Part shown: positions 25,887-35,025 of the stretch, piece after piece | Layout of the letters: every line of letters starts with the position of its first letter | Numbering within the stretch: the first letter of the stretch is position 1 | NCBI GenBank assembly: GCA_002696735.1 | Contig: NZSL01000012.1 | Location: forward strand, 332,091-396,090 | Origin: Methylophaga sp. | GTDB lineage: Bacteria > Pseudomonadota > Gammaproteobacteria > Nitrosococcales > Methylophagaceae | Length of the DNA stretch: 64,000 bases | Direction of reading: 5' to 3' | The notes under the pieces: model-generated | What the model saw: the letters and a program-made list of their open reading frames with translations, nothing else | Databases searched by the model: none | What the model was told of the DNA's origin: nothing | Program-made: the position numbers and the translations under genes

Positions 25887-27302
25887 ATGTTGAAAAAAAT
25901 CCTGATCGCCAATCGCGGCGAAATTGCTGTTCGAATTGTCCGGGCCTGCTCGGAAATGGGGATTCGTTCAGTGGCAATTTATACTGAACCGGATCGTTAT
26001 GCCTTACACGTGAAACGCGCTGATGAATCCTATTCACTTGGCGACGACCCGCTGGAAGGTTATCTGGACCCGGTCCGGCTGGTAAATCTGGCCGTCGAAA
26101 CCGGCTGTGATGCGATTCATCCTGGTTATGGTTTCTTGTCTGAAAATGCTCGTTTCGCCCGCTTGTGCGAACAAAACGGCATTATCTTTATTGGCCCTAA
26201 AGCCTCAGTCATTGAAAAGATGGGCGATAAAACTGCCGCTCGCGATAGCATGCGTAAAGCCGGTGTTCCTATTACGCCAGGCTCTGACGGTAACCTTGAA
26301 AATATTGAAGAAGCATTAACGGTTGCTGACGAGATTGGTTACCCCATCATGATCAAAGCCACTTCCGGTGGTGGTGGTCGAGGTATTCGCCGTTGTGATA
26401 CACCGGCTGAACTGAAACAACAGTTTCCGCGGGTTATTTCTGAAGCGACCAAAGCCTTTGGCTCAGCTGAAGTGTTTATGGAAAAGTGCATCGTTAACCC
26501 ACGGCATATTGAAGTACAGGTGTTGGCAGACAGTCATGGCAATGTGGTGCATTTATACGAACGTGATTGTTCCATCCAACGCCGAAACCAAAAATTGATT
26601 GAAATTGCTCCAAGTCCTCAGTTAACACCAGAACAACGTAACTATATTGGTGGGTTGGCGGTGAAAGCCACTGAAGCCGTTGGTTATGAAAATGCCGGAA
26701 CCGTTGAATTTTTGCTGACCGGAAATCAGGTGTATTTCATGGAGATGAATACCCGGATCCAGGTCGAACACACCATTACCGAACAGATCACCGGTATTGA
26801 TATTGTTCGCGAACAATTGCGCATCGCCGCCGGTGAAACCTTGCGATATCGTCAGGAAGATATTCATTACCGGGGTTTTGCCCTGCAGTTCCGGATCAAT
26901 GCTGAAGATCCGAAAAATGATTTCCTGCCCAGTTTCGGTCGCATCACACATTACTATGCACCGGGTGGCCCGGGTGTTCGTGTCGATACCGCGATTTATA
27001 CCGGCTATGAAATCCCGCCTTATTTTGACTCGATGTGTTTGAAGCTGGTGGTATGGGCACTGGATTGGGAAGATGCAGTCGATCGCGGTCGTCGTGCTCT
27101 GGATGATATGCGTTTGCATGGCATTAAAACCACGGCCAGTTACTATCAACAGATCCTCAAACATCCCGATTTCAGAGCAGGAAAATTTGATACCAGCTTT
27201 GTAGCTGCTCATCCCGAATTACTGACCTATTCAGATAAACGTCATCCCACCGCATTGGCACTGGTATTGGCTACGGCCATCGCCGCGCATGCAGGCTGGT
27301 AA
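25887..27302 (+). CDS. pycA: pyruvate carboxylase subunit A (biotin carboxylase)
   Basis: This 471-residue biotin carboxylase carboxylates the biotin of PycB using ATP and bicarbonate. It opens MLKKILIANRGEIAVRIVRA, the universal start of the family, and carries the ATP-grasp glycine loop IKATSGGGGRGIRR near residue 160, and MEMNTRIQVEHTITE with the catalytic Glu/Asn/Arg residues near 290. It might be confused with AccC, but the downstream partner is a carboxyltransferase-biotin protein and not AccB, so the two-subunit pyruvate carboxylase is the better call. It serves anaplerosis (pyruvate to oxaloacetate). Confidence 0.9.
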   Translation: MLKKILIANRGEIAVRIVRACSEMGIRSVAIYTEPDRYALHVKRADESYSLGDDPLEGYLDPVRLVNLAVETGCDAIHPGYGFLSENARFARLCEQNGIIFIGPKASVIEKMGDKTAARDSMRKAGVPITPGSDGNLENIEEALTVADEIGYPIMIKATSGGGGRGIRRCDTPAELKQQFPRVISEATKAFGSAEVFMEKCIVNPRHIEVQVLADSHGNVVHLYERDCSIQRRNQKLIEIAPSPQLTPEQRNYIGGLAVKATEAVGYENAGTVEFLLTGNQVYFMEMNTRIQVEHTITEQITGIDIVREQLRIAAGETLRYRQEDIHYRGFALQFRINAEDPKNDFLPSFGRITHYYAPGGPGVRVDTAIYTGYEIPPYFDSMCLKLVVWALDWEDAVDRGRRALDDMRLHGIKTTASYYQQILKHPDFRAGKFDTSFVAAHPELLTYSDKRHPTALALVLATAIAAHAGW

Positions 27303-27325
27303 AACAAGTTAGCCGGAGAATTGTA

Positions 27326-29116
27326 ATGAAACAAATTCAAGTTACTGATGTGACGCTGCGTGATGCACATCAATCATTGATTGCCACCCGCATGCGTACT
27401 GATGACATGTTACCGATCTGCGAAAAGCTGGATCGGGTGGGTTACTGGTCGTTGGAAGTATGGGGCGGGGCGACTTTTGATGCCTGCGTGCGTTACCTGA
27501 AAGAAGATCCATGGCAACGGTTGCGGTTGTTACGTGGCATGTTACCCAACACACGATTGCAAATGCTGTTACGTGGTCAGAATCTTTTGGGATATCGTCA
27601 CTATGCGGATGATGTGGTGCAGGCTTTTGTGGCCAAAGCCGCTGAGAATGGCATTGATGTGTTCCGGATTTTTGATGCGTTGAATGATATGCGTAATCTG
27701 GAAACCGCAATAAAAGCGGTGAAGGATGCCGGTAAACATGCTCAAGGCACTATCGCTTATACCACCAGTCCGGTACACACACCTGAATTGTTTGTTGAAC
27801 AGGCTAAAACGCTGCGTGATATGGGCGCGGATTCCATTGCGATAAAAGATATGGCCGGTCTGCTGGCTCCGTATCCCACTTATGAGCTGGTCAAAGCCAT
27901 TAAATCCGCTGTGGATTTACCATTAGTGATTCATAGTCATTCCACCTCTGGTTTGGCACCGTTGTGTCAGTTGAAAGCCATTGAGGCGGGCGTTGACCGG
28001 ATTGATACCGCCATATCAGCCTTTGCTGGCGGCACCAGTCATCCTGCCACGGAAAGCCAGGTGGCGGCGTTAAATGGAACCGAATGGGATACCGGTCTGG
28101 ATTTGAATTTATTGTCGGAAATTGCCGATTATTTCCGTGAAGTGCGTAAAAAATACCATCAGTTCGAAAGCGAATTCACGTGTGAAGATGTTTCGGTTCA
28201 AATCAATCAGGTGCCCGGTGGCATGATGTCCAATCTGGCCAATCAGCTGAAAGAGCAGAATGCTTTGGATCGTATCCGTGAAGTATTTGCCGAGATCCCA
28301 AGAGTCCGTGAAGATCTGGGCTTTCCACCATTGGTCACGCCAACCTCACAGATTGTCGGTACTCAGGCGGTTTATAACGTATTAAGTGGTGAGCGTTATA
28401 AAACCATCACTAATGAAGTGAAACGTTATTTACTGGGTGGCTATGGCCAGCCACCGGCACCGATTAATGCCGAATTACAACGCAAAGCCATTGGCAATGA
28501 AACCGTGATGGAATCACGTCCAGCCGATTCCATTGCCCCTGAAATGGATAAATTACGTGCCAAGGTAGGGGATTTGGCAACCTGCGAAGAAGATGTATTA
28601 ACGTTTGCCATGTTCCCCGATATCGGCCGTGAATTCCTGCAGCAACGCCTGGATGGAACCTTGCAACCAGAGCCTTTGATTCCTGAGAGTAAAGGTAAAG
28701 CACCAGGCACGGTATCAACCGAGTTTAAAGTCGATGTGCATGGTGAAACATATGATGTTGCCATTACCGGTGTCGGCGACGTTGGTGGCGGCAAACGCAA
28801 AATGTATGTGTCAGTCGATGGTATGCCCGAAGAAGTCGTATTTGAAACCATCAGCGAATTTGTTTCTGGTGGTGCTCAGCAAGGCCGCAAAAAAGCCAGC
28901 GATCCTGGTCATGTCACCACACCATTACCAGGTAATGTGGTTGAAGTCCTTGTCAATGTTGGCGACAAAGTGAACTCCGGACAATCGACGATGATTATCG
29001 AAGCCATGAAAATGGAATCCGAGTTGCTGGCTAATATCGATGGGGAAGTCAAAGCGATCCATGTCACTAAAGGGGATCGGGTGACACCTGGAGAGGTGCT
29101 GATCGAAATTGGTTAA
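27326..29116 (+). CDS. pycB: pyruvate carboxylase subunit B (carboxyltransferase + biotin carrier)
   Basis: This 596-residue protein starts with the carboxyltransferase TIM barrel, VTDVTLRDAHQSLIATRMRT at about residues 6-25, with the metal-binding Asp and later HSHSTSGLAP near 205. It ends in a biotinyl domain with the EAMKMES motif and biotin-lysine 562. It follows pycA by 23 bases with GGAG before its ATG. The same fold occurs in oxaloacetate decarboxylase alpha subunits, but no OadB/OadG membrane subunit is here and the pycA neighbour indicates the carboxylase direction. Confidence 0.9.
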   Translation: MKQIQVTDVTLRDAHQSLIATRMRTDDMLPICEKLDRVGYWSLEVWGGATFDACVRYLKEDPWQRLRLLRGMLPNTRLQMLLRGQNLLGYRHYADDVVQAFVAKAAENGIDVFRIFDALNDMRNLETAIKAVKDAGKHAQGTIAYTTSPVHTPELFVEQAKTLRDMGADSIAIKDMAGLLAPYPTYELVKAIKSAVDLPLVIHSHSTSGLAPLCQLKAIEAGVDRIDTAISAFAGGTSHPATESQVAALNGTEWDTGLDLNLLSEIADYFREVRKKYHQFESEFTCEDVSVQINQVPGGMMSNLANQLKEQNALDRIREVFAEIPRVREDLGFPPLVTPTSQIVGTQAVYNVLSGERYKTITNEVKRYLLGGYGQPPAPINAELQRKAIGNETVMESRPADSIAPEMDKLRAKVGDLATCEEDVLTFAMFPDIGREFLQQRLDGTLQPEPLIPESKGKAPGTVSTEFKVDVHGETYDVAITGVGDVGGGKRKMYVSVDGMPEEVVFETISEFVSGGAQQGRKKASDPGHVTTPLPGNVVEVLVNVGDKVNSGQSTMIIEAMKMESELLANIDGEVKAIHVTKGDRVTPGEVLIEIG

Positions 29117-29175
29117 CACTTTTTTTTTGGCTGGCTTAAAGCCTGGTTTAATCCTTAGCGATTGTGACGGCGTAT

Positions 29176-29191
29176 TACTATCTAAGTAGTA
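29176..29191. promoter_or_regulatory. weak TAC-N10-GTA dyad upstream of the globin gene
   Basis: TACTA-TCTAAG-TAGTA is a perfect dyad 78 bases upstream of the truncated haemoglobin ATG. It has the TAC...GTA frame of the methylated-amine motif but lacks its internal GG, so I treat it as a possible member only. Confidence 0.3.
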
Positions 29192-29268
29192 CTTAGTCCT
29201 GTGTATTAACTTATTAGATGTTCTGGCGCTAGACTCGATGATACAGATAAGTATTGTGGAGTCGCATA

Positions 29269-29673
29269 ATGACACTGACGGCTGAGCGTAGAAAACCCTC
29301 AATATACGATAATTTGGGGGGAGCTGAGGGTATTCGAAAGCTGGTTAATACCTTTTGTGATGTATTGGAAACAACAGAAGTCGGACGGCCGATTCATCTG
29401 CTGCATTTACGCGGTCATGGTATGGCACACGCCCGTATGGAACAGTTCAATTTTTTCTCGGGTATGTTTGGCGGGCCGAAGCTTTATGCTGAGAAGTGGG
29501 GGCATTCCAATGTGCGACAAATCCATGAGCATGTTGAAATCACCGAAGCACACAAGGATGCCTGGTTAGCTTCCATGCAACTGGCCATCGAAAAACTGAA
29601 TTACGACCCCGAGATGAAACAACTTCTAATGGAAAACTTTGAGCGCATGGCCGGTTTATTGGTCAAGCACTAG
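29269..29673 (+). CDS. glbO: group II truncated haemoglobin
   Basis: This 134-residue 2-on-2 globin has SIYDNLGGAEGIRKLVNTFCDVL at residues 11-33, and FFSGMFGGPKLYAEKWG near 61-77, the group II signature with the W in the G-helix region; the proximal histidine is in RQIHEHVEITEAH. Group II globins bind O2, NO or handle oxidative stress. I chose ATG 29269, preceded by GGAG seven bases away, rather than a TTG 15 bases upstream. It stands alone between pycB and a terminator. Confidence 0.85.
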   Translation: MTLTAERRKPSIYDNLGGAEGIRKLVNTFCDVLETTEVGRPIHLLHLRGHGMAHARMEQFNFFSGMFGGPKLYAEKWGHSNVRQIHEHVEITEAHKDAWLASMQLAIEKLNYDPEMKQLLMENFERMAGLLVKH

Positions 29674-29689
29674 GTGAGACTAAACAACT

Positions 29690-29704
29690 AGGGGCTGTTG
29701 CCCC
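29690..29704. terminator. bidirectional hairpin between glbO and the XRE-cupin gene
   Basis: GGGGC-TGTT-GCCCC at 29691-29704 is a tight five-base stem followed by TTAAAT, placed 16 bases after glbO and 11 bases before the end of the convergent XRE-cupin gene. The U-run is short, so it may be weak. Confidence 0.6.
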
Positions 29705-29714
29705 TTAAATCTGG

Positions 29715-30350
29715 TTAATCCTGCTCATGCTCCATAGCATCCAAACTGTCGTAATAAATGATCGCCAGATAGCGGATAGGCATTTTTAACTTGGCTTCAG
29801 GACGATGTGGTTGTTCAGCATTGAATGTCAGTGAATCGCCTGGATTCAGAATATAGCGTTCATCACCGACAGTGTATTCAAGCCTTCCTTCCAGCATGAA
29901 GATAAATTCGACTCCAGAGTGTTCAAATGGGGCAAATACTTCGCTTTCTTCTTCCAGCGAAATTAAAAAAGGCTCAAATAACTTTTTTGGCCCCTGATCG
30001 TAGGCGAGCAAATGATAGGTGTGGCCGGATTTTGTGCCACGTCTGACCACTTCCATCCCTTCACCATTTTTAACATATTGCGCACCACCTCTGGGGGTAT
30101 CGTAATCATGAAACAGTTTGGACAGGGTAACGCCTAGCGCATTCGCTAAATGTTCCAGTTTTTCCAGGCTCGGTGACGTTAAGCCATTTTCAATTTTACT
30201 AAGCATCCCCCGACTCAGGCTGGCCCGTTTGGCAACTTCGGCAATAGTCAGTCCGTTATCAAGACGAATATGGCGCAGCGTGTTGCCAAGGTGCTTGTCC
30301 AGCGATTTTATAGTGCTTTCGATTCCATTCATGTCTAGTTTATCGTTCAC
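29715..30350 (-). CDS. XRE-family regulator with C-terminal cupin
   Basis: This 211-residue transcription factor has a helix-turn-helix at about residues 22-75 (LGNTLRHIRLDNGLTIAEVAKRASLSRGMLSKIENGLTSPS region) and a double-stranded beta-helix cupin at 110-205 ending FNAEQPHRPEAK and YLAIIYYDSL. This architecture binds small ligands such as amines, amino acids or choline derivatives (PuuR-like). It is divergent from mgdA across a 246-base region with several operator-like dyads, so control of the N-methylglutamate genes is likely but inferred. The start is GTG 30350; an internal ATG at 30332 is possible. Confidence 0.85.
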   Translation of the reverse strand: MNDKLDMNGIESTIKSLDKHLGNTLRHIRLDNGLTIAEVAKRASLSRGMLSKIENGLTSPSLEKLEHLANALGVTLSKLFHDYDTPRGGAQYVKNGEGMEVVRRGTKSGHTYHLLAYDQGPKKLFEPFLISLEEESEVFAPFEHSGVEFIFMLEGRLEYTVGDERYILNPGDSLTFNAEQPHRPEAKLKMPIRYLAIIYYDSLDAMEHEQD

Positions 30351-30596
30351 GCCGTTTAAATCTCCCTGCCTTTTCCCTTAATAGAACCTTGATCATACAC
30401 GAATTTTTTTTGTGGAAGGTCACGAAAGATTCATATGATGAAAAAAAGTTTCTTTGAGGTGTTGACATCCGATTTCTCACGTGAGTAAATGAACCCATGG
30501 TTTCATCATGTGAAACAAAGTTTACCTAAAAGGTGGTAGTTCTCTATACCTATTAGGTAGTAGATGGAATGGCAAACATATTAATGAGGGGCAAAA
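30351..30596. promoter_or_regulatory. divergent control region of the XRE-cupin gene and the mgd-gmaS-mgs operon
   Basis: The region contains a perfect -35-like TTGACA at 30462-30467 with a weak GTAAAT 17 bases later at 30485-30490, and a dyad GTTTCA-TCATG-TGAAAC at 30500-30516 that could be the XRE operator. Two adjacent TAC-N10-GTA dyads follow: TACCTAAAAGGTGGTA (30523-30538) and TACCTATTAGGTAGTA (30547-30562), centred 24 bases apart. The mgdA ribosome binding site GAGGGG lies just before its ATG. I cannot tell which start point is used. Confidence 0.6.
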
Positions 30597-31838
30597 ATGC
30601 CATTAAGACTTTTGAAATATGCAGTCAGTCGAGAACATCCGGCTCCCCGTTTTTTCCGGGACTGTACTGAACCGAAAAAAACCTATGATGCGGTCATTAT
30701 TGGCGGCGGCGGGCATGGTCTGGCTGCAGCCTATTATCTGGCTAAAGATCACGGCATCACTAATGTTGCAGTGCTGGAAAAAGGTTATATCGGTGGCGGT
30801 AATACCGGACGCAATACCACTATTGTTCGTTCCAACTACCTGACTCCGGAAGGTGTCAATTTTTACAATGCCAGTGTCAAGTTGTTTGAAGATCTCTCAG
30901 AAGAGCTCGATCTCAACCTGTTTTATTCTAACCGTGGCCATTTCACTTTGGCGCATACCGATTCTGCCATGCGTACCATGCGCTGGCGTGCAGAAGTCAA
31001 CAAACATGTAGGCGTTGAAAGCTATGTGGTTGGCCCTGATGAGATTTCAAAAGCATGCCCACAACTGGATATTTCCTGCAGTGGTCAGGCACCTATTCTT
31101 GGCGCGTTATATCACGCACCAGGTTCAGTTGCCCGTCACGATGCTGTTGCCTGGGGCTATGCAAAGGAAGCTGATCGCATGGGCGTGGAAATATTCCAGA
31201 GCACTGAAGTAACCAGTATTGATGTGAAAAGCGGCAAGGTCGTTGGTGTGCAGACTAACAAGGGTTATATCAGTACCAACCGCGTGTTATCAGCAGTCGC
31301 TGGTTTTACGCCACGCATTTGCGAAATGGTCGATATTGAAACACCCATTGTGATCCATCCGCTGCAGGCATGTGTGACTGAGCCAATGAAACCCTGGTTA
31401 GACACTATCCTGGTTTCCGGCAGCTTGCATGTTTATGTCAGCCAGTCCTCTCGCGGTGAATTGGTTATGGGGTCATCACTGGATCCTTACGAAATTCATT
31501 CAACCCGTTCATCACTGGATTTTGTTGAAGGCCTGACGTCGCATATCACTGATATGTTTCCATTCCTCGGTAATGTGAAAGTCGTACGGCAATGGGCAGG
31601 GATGGCTGATTTGACGCCGGACTTTGCTCCGATCATGGGCAAAACTGAAGTCGAAGGATTTTACATTGATGCCGGTTGGGGTACCTGGGGCTTTAAAGCC
31701 ACTCCCATTAGCGGCAAGACAATGGCTGAAACCATCGCCCGAGATATGGCCCCGGATATGATCAAATCATTCCGTCTATCACGATTTGAAGATTATGAGC
31801 TGACCGGTGAAAAAGGCGCAGCCTCGGTCGGCCACTAA
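30597..31838 (+). CDS. mgdA: N-methylglutamate dehydrogenase subunit A (SoxB-like)
   Basis: This 413-residue FAD-dependent oxidoreductase is homologous to sarcosine oxidase beta. The dinucleotide motif AVIIGGGGHGLAAAYYLA is at about residues 33-50, GGGNTGRNTTIVRSNYL near 66-82 matches the family's flavin-attachment region, and the C-terminal GFYIDAGWGTWGFKATP block binds FAD. As part of the N-methylglutamate dehydrogenase complex it oxidises N-methylglutamate to glutamate plus a C1 unit (formaldehyde or methylene-H4F). It heads a run of eight genes for the NMG pathway. Confidence 0.92.
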   Translation: MPLRLLKYAVSREHPAPRFFRDCTEPKKTYDAVIIGGGGHGLAAAYYLAKDHGITNVAVLEKGYIGGGNTGRNTTIVRSNYLTPEGVNFYNASVKLFEDLSEELDLNLFYSNRGHFTLAHTDSAMRTMRWRAEVNKHVGVESYVVGPDEISKACPQLDISCSGQAPILGALYHAPGSVARHDAVAWGYAKEADRMGVEIFQSTEVTSIDVKSGKVVGVQTNKGYISTNRVLSAVAGFTPRICEMVDIETPIVIHPLQACVTEPMKPWLDTILVSGSLHVYVSQSSRGELVMGSSLDPYEIHSTRSSLDFVEGLTSHITDMFPFLGNVKVVRQWAGMADLTPDFAPIMGKTEVEGFYIDAGWGTWGFKATPISGKTMAETIARDMAPDMIKSFRLSRFEDYELTGEKGAASVGH

Positions 31839-31853
31839 TTTAGGGATAGCAAG

Positions 31854-32117
31854 ATGAAATTACTTCAATGCCCCGTTAACGGCATCCGCCCGGTGAGTGA
31901 ATTTACCTACGGTGGGGAATACAGAGAGATGCCCGACCCAGATACCTGCAGTGATAAAGAGTGGGCTGGTTATGTGCATTACCGGCATGGGGCGCCGGGT
32001 TTGAAAAAAGAGTGGTGGTACCACGGTCCGAGCGGCACCTGGTTTATCGCAGAAAGAAACACGCTGACAGATAAAGTCAGCCGGACCTATCTTTACGGTC
32101 AGGAGAATAAGGCATGA
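31854..32117 (+). CDS. mgdB: N-methylglutamate dehydrogenase subunit B (SoxD-like)
   Basis: This 87-residue small subunit is like sarcosine oxidase delta. It begins MKLLQCPVNGIRPVSEFTYGGE, where the Cys/His residues (also HYRHG and WYHG later) can bind zinc, and ends with WWYHGPSGTWFIAERNT. It overlaps mgdC as ATGA. The subunit has a structural role in the heterotetramer. Confidence 0.92.
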   Translation: MKLLQCPVNGIRPVSEFTYGGEYREMPDPDTCSDKEWAGYVHYRHGAPGLKKEWWYHGPSGTWFIAERNTLTDKVSRTYLYGQENKA

Positions 32118-35014
32118 CATTGCGTATCGCTGAACAAGAGAATGAATGGATCAACCGTGATATGCCTTTGACCTTCGAATATGAAGGCCAACAAATCGAA
32201 GCATATGAAGGCGATACCATTAGTAGTGCACTCTGGGCTGCGGACATTAAGGTTTTGGGTCGTAGTTTCAAATATCACCGTGCGCGTGGTTTATTGAGTT
32301 TTGCCAATCATGATGTCAATGCGTTGATGACGGATGGTGTTGACACCAATATCCGTGCTGATGTGATCCCGGTTACTCATAATATGCAGCTGACAGCAGT
32401 CAATACCGATGGTGGTGTAATAAAAGATAAAGGTCGTTATATCGATAAGATATCGGCGTTTCTGCCGGTGGGCTTTTATTACAAAACTTTCCATAAACCT
32501 AAATGGATGTTTCCCTTCTGGGAAGACAAGATCCGTAAGGCGGCCGGCTTGGGTGAAGTCAATTTCAACTATCCACGAATCACCCGTGCCAAACGCTATG
32601 CACATTGTGATGTGCTGGTTGTCGGGGCGGGTGCGTCAGGACTTTCTGCAGCACTCGAAGCAGCCGAAGCTGGCAGCCAGGTCATTCTGGTGGATGAAAA
32701 TCGCAAAATTGGCGGTAGTCTGACCTATGACATGGCCACTGATGTGAATACCGGTTCTTTGCTGAAACAGCTAACAGAAAATGTACTCAATCACGCCAAT
32801 ATTCAGGTGATTGCTGATGCCTATGCCGGTGGTTATTACACTGATCATCTGGTGCCAATTGTTGAAAAACGTGGCATTACTAAAGTTCGTGCGGGTACAG
32901 TAATTGTTGCCAGCGGTGCTTTTGAACAACCTCCAGTATTTCGTTATAACGATTTACCAGGAGTGATGCTGAGCTCAGCTGCACAACGTCTGGTGAATCG
33001 TTACTCGGTTAAACCCTTTACAAAAGGTGTATTGGTCACTGCGAATGATTATGGCTATCGGGCGGCACTGGATCTGGCTGCAGCCAAAGTCGAAATAGTT
33101 GCCGTCATTGATATGCGTCAAACTGGTGCCGAAGGTGATTTGACTGAAAAGGTTAAACAGGCTGGTATCGCCGTTCATCTGGGCAGCTGTATTTATGAAG
33201 TAGTGCCTTCATCCGACAAACTGGGTGTCAGTGCCGTTATTGTATGTCCTTATAATGAGGCTACTGCCGAGGCTGACCTGCATCAGCAAGTCGTATTGAA
33301 TTGTGATGGTGTTGCGATGAGCGCTGGCTGGGCCCCGGCTGCAGCTTTGCTTTATCAGGCTGGTACTCAGATGCGCTATGACCAGGCGGTTCAGCAGTTT
33401 GTGCCGAATCAGCTGCCAGAAGGGGTATTTGCTGCCGGTAAAGTCAATGGCATCTTTGAACTTGAGCAACGGTTGCTGGACGGAAAACGGGCCGGTGCTG
33501 AAGCTGCACGCTATCTTGGCAAGAGTACTGCTGATCCCGTTGCTGTTATGGCACATCGTGGTAACTCGCCCAGTCATCCTTACCCAATTGTGAATCATCC
33601 AAAAGGCAAAAACTTTGTCGATTTTGATGAAGATATTCAGGTAAAAGATTTTATCAATGCTGCCAAGGAAGGTTTTGACAACATTGAGTTAATGAAACGC
33701 TTTACCACTGTTGGTATGGGACCAAGCCAGGGTAAGCATTCCAATATGAATGCTATTCGTATTCTGGCTCGCATACGGGATTTACCAGTTGAAAAAATTG
33801 GCTCCACTACAGCAAGACCGTTTTTTCATCCAACTCCGATCGGTCATTTAGGCGGACGCGGTTTTCATCCACATCGTCATACAGCGATGCATGAATGGCA
33901 TGTGAAAGAAGGCGGGGTGATGATGGAAGCTGGTGTGTGGTTGCGACCTGCTTATTACCTGCCACTGGGTATTAATTTAACCAGTCAGCAGGCAGTGCAA
34001 CAGGAAGCGATGGCTGTTCGTAAATCTGCTGGCATGATTGATGGCAGTACGTTGGGCAAAATCGAAGTCTTTGGCAAAGATGCTGCTGCGTTTCTGGAAC
34101 GTTTCTATACCGGTAAATTTGCCAGTCAGAAAGTCGGCAATAGCCGTATCGCCATGTTACTTGATGAAGCCGGCGTAATTGTTGATGACGGCGTAGCAGT
34201 CCGTCTGGATCAAGACAAGTTTTACGTGTCGACCAATTCCTCCAATGCAGCCACGGTATATCGTGAAATGCAACGTAATCTGCAGCTTTGGGGCATGCAG
34301 GTCACTCTGGTGAATCTGACTGGTGTGATGTCTGCCATGACATTGGCTGGTCCTTCATCCCGTTCAATACTCAGTGAACTGACTGATCTGGACCTTTTGG
34401 AAGAAGCTTTTCCACAAGGGGCATATCGCGAGGCTTTAGTGGCCGGTGTCAAAGCCAGAGTGATGCGAGTGGCATTTGTTTCGGATCTGGCTTTTGAAAT
34501 TCATGTTCCATCGAGTGCCGGTCTGCATGTATGGCAGAAAATTATGGAAGCAGGCAAAACCTATGGACTACGGCCTTTTGGTACTGATGCCCAGCGTCTG
34601 CTGCGTTTGGAAATGGGACATCATCTGATTAGTCACGATACTGATGGTTTAACGAATCCGTTTGAAGCACATGCTGAATCACTGGTGGCAATGGATAAAG
34701 CCTTTTTCATTGGTCAACGCAGCCTGAAAATCCTGCAGAAGAAACCTGTTAAGAAAAAACTGGTTACCTTTGTATTGGATGCGGATTTTGGTGAACTGCC
34801 CAAGGAATGCAATCTGGTAATAGAAAAGGGTGAGATTGCCGGTCGGGTGACCAGTATTTCTTTCAGTGAATATGTAAATCGGGTCATTGGCTTTGCCTTT
34901 GTCCTGCCAGAACAAGCCAAGGCTGGTCATCGCTTTGCGATTCGCACGGATAGTGGACGGATCGAAATGGCTGAAGTAGTTGAGCACTCTTTTCTAAGTT
35001 TGAATCAGGGCTAA
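32114..35014 (+). CDS. mgdC: N-methylglutamate dehydrogenase subunit C (SoxA-like)
   Basis: This 966-residue large subunit is homologous to sarcosine oxidase alpha. An N-terminal ferredoxin-like region (FEYEGQQIEAYEGDTISSALWA) is followed by an NAD/FAD-binding domain with VLVVGAGASGLSAALEAAEAG near residue 172, and a C-terminal GcvT-like domain (from about residue 580) that binds tetrahydrofolate and captures the methyl carbon. Length is normal for the family. The H4F-binding module makes folate supply (folE2 downstream) relevant to this enzyme. Confidence 0.92.
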   Translation: MTLRIAEQENEWINRDMPLTFEYEGQQIEAYEGDTISSALWAADIKVLGRSFKYHRARGLLSFANHDVNALMTDGVDTNIRADVIPVTHNMQLTAVNTDGGVIKDKGRYIDKISAFLPVGFYYKTFHKPKWMFPFWEDKIRKAAGLGEVNFNYPRITRAKRYAHCDVLVVGAGASGLSAALEAAEAGSQVILVDENRKIGGSLTYDMATDVNTGSLLKQLTENVLNHANIQVIADAYAGGYYTDHLVPIVEKRGITKVRAGTVIVASGAFEQPPVFRYNDLPGVMLSSAAQRLVNRYSVKPFTKGVLVTANDYGYRAALDLAAAKVEIVAVIDMRQTGAEGDLTEKVKQAGIAVHLGSCIYEVVPSSDKLGVSAVIVCPYNEATAEADLHQQVVLNCDGVAMSAGWAPAAALLYQAGTQMRYDQAVQQFVPNQLPEGVFAAGKVNGIFELEQRLLDGKRAGAEAARYLGKSTADPVAVMAHRGNSPSHPYPIVNHPKGKNFVDFDEDIQVKDFINAAKEGFDNIELMKRFTTVGMGPSQGKHSNMNAIRILARIRDLPVEKIGSTTARPFFHPTPIGHLGGRGFHPHRHTAMHEWHVKEGGVMMEAGVWLRPAYYLPLGINLTSQQAVQQEAMAVRKSAGMIDGSTLGKIEVFGKDAAAFLERFYTGKFASQKVGNSRIAMLLDEAGVIVDDGVAVRLDQDKFYVSTNSSNAATVYREMQRNLQLWGMQVTLVNLTGVMSAMTLAGPSSRSILSELTDLDLLEEAFPQGAYREALVAGVKARVMRVAFVSDLAFEIHVPSSAGLHVWQKIMEAGKTYGLRPFGTDAQRLLRLEMGHHLISHDTDGLTNPFEAHAESLVAMDKAFFIGQRSLKILQKKPVKKKLVTFVLDADFGELPKECNLVIEKGEIAGRVTSISFSEYVNRVIGFAFVLPEQAKAGHRFAIRTDSGRIEMAEVVEHSFLSLNQG

Positions 35015-35025
35015 GGAGCCAGCAT

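Noticed and set aside
26622-27212. 196-codon minus-strand frame inside pycA
   Set aside because: Antisense to a strongly conserved biotin carboxylase; composition follows pycA codon positions.
27326-29116. Oxaloacetate decarboxylase alpha subunit
   Set aside because: No membrane subunits OadB/OadG are nearby, while a biotin carboxylase gene is directly upstream with a LysR regulator as in two-subunit pyruvate carboxylase.
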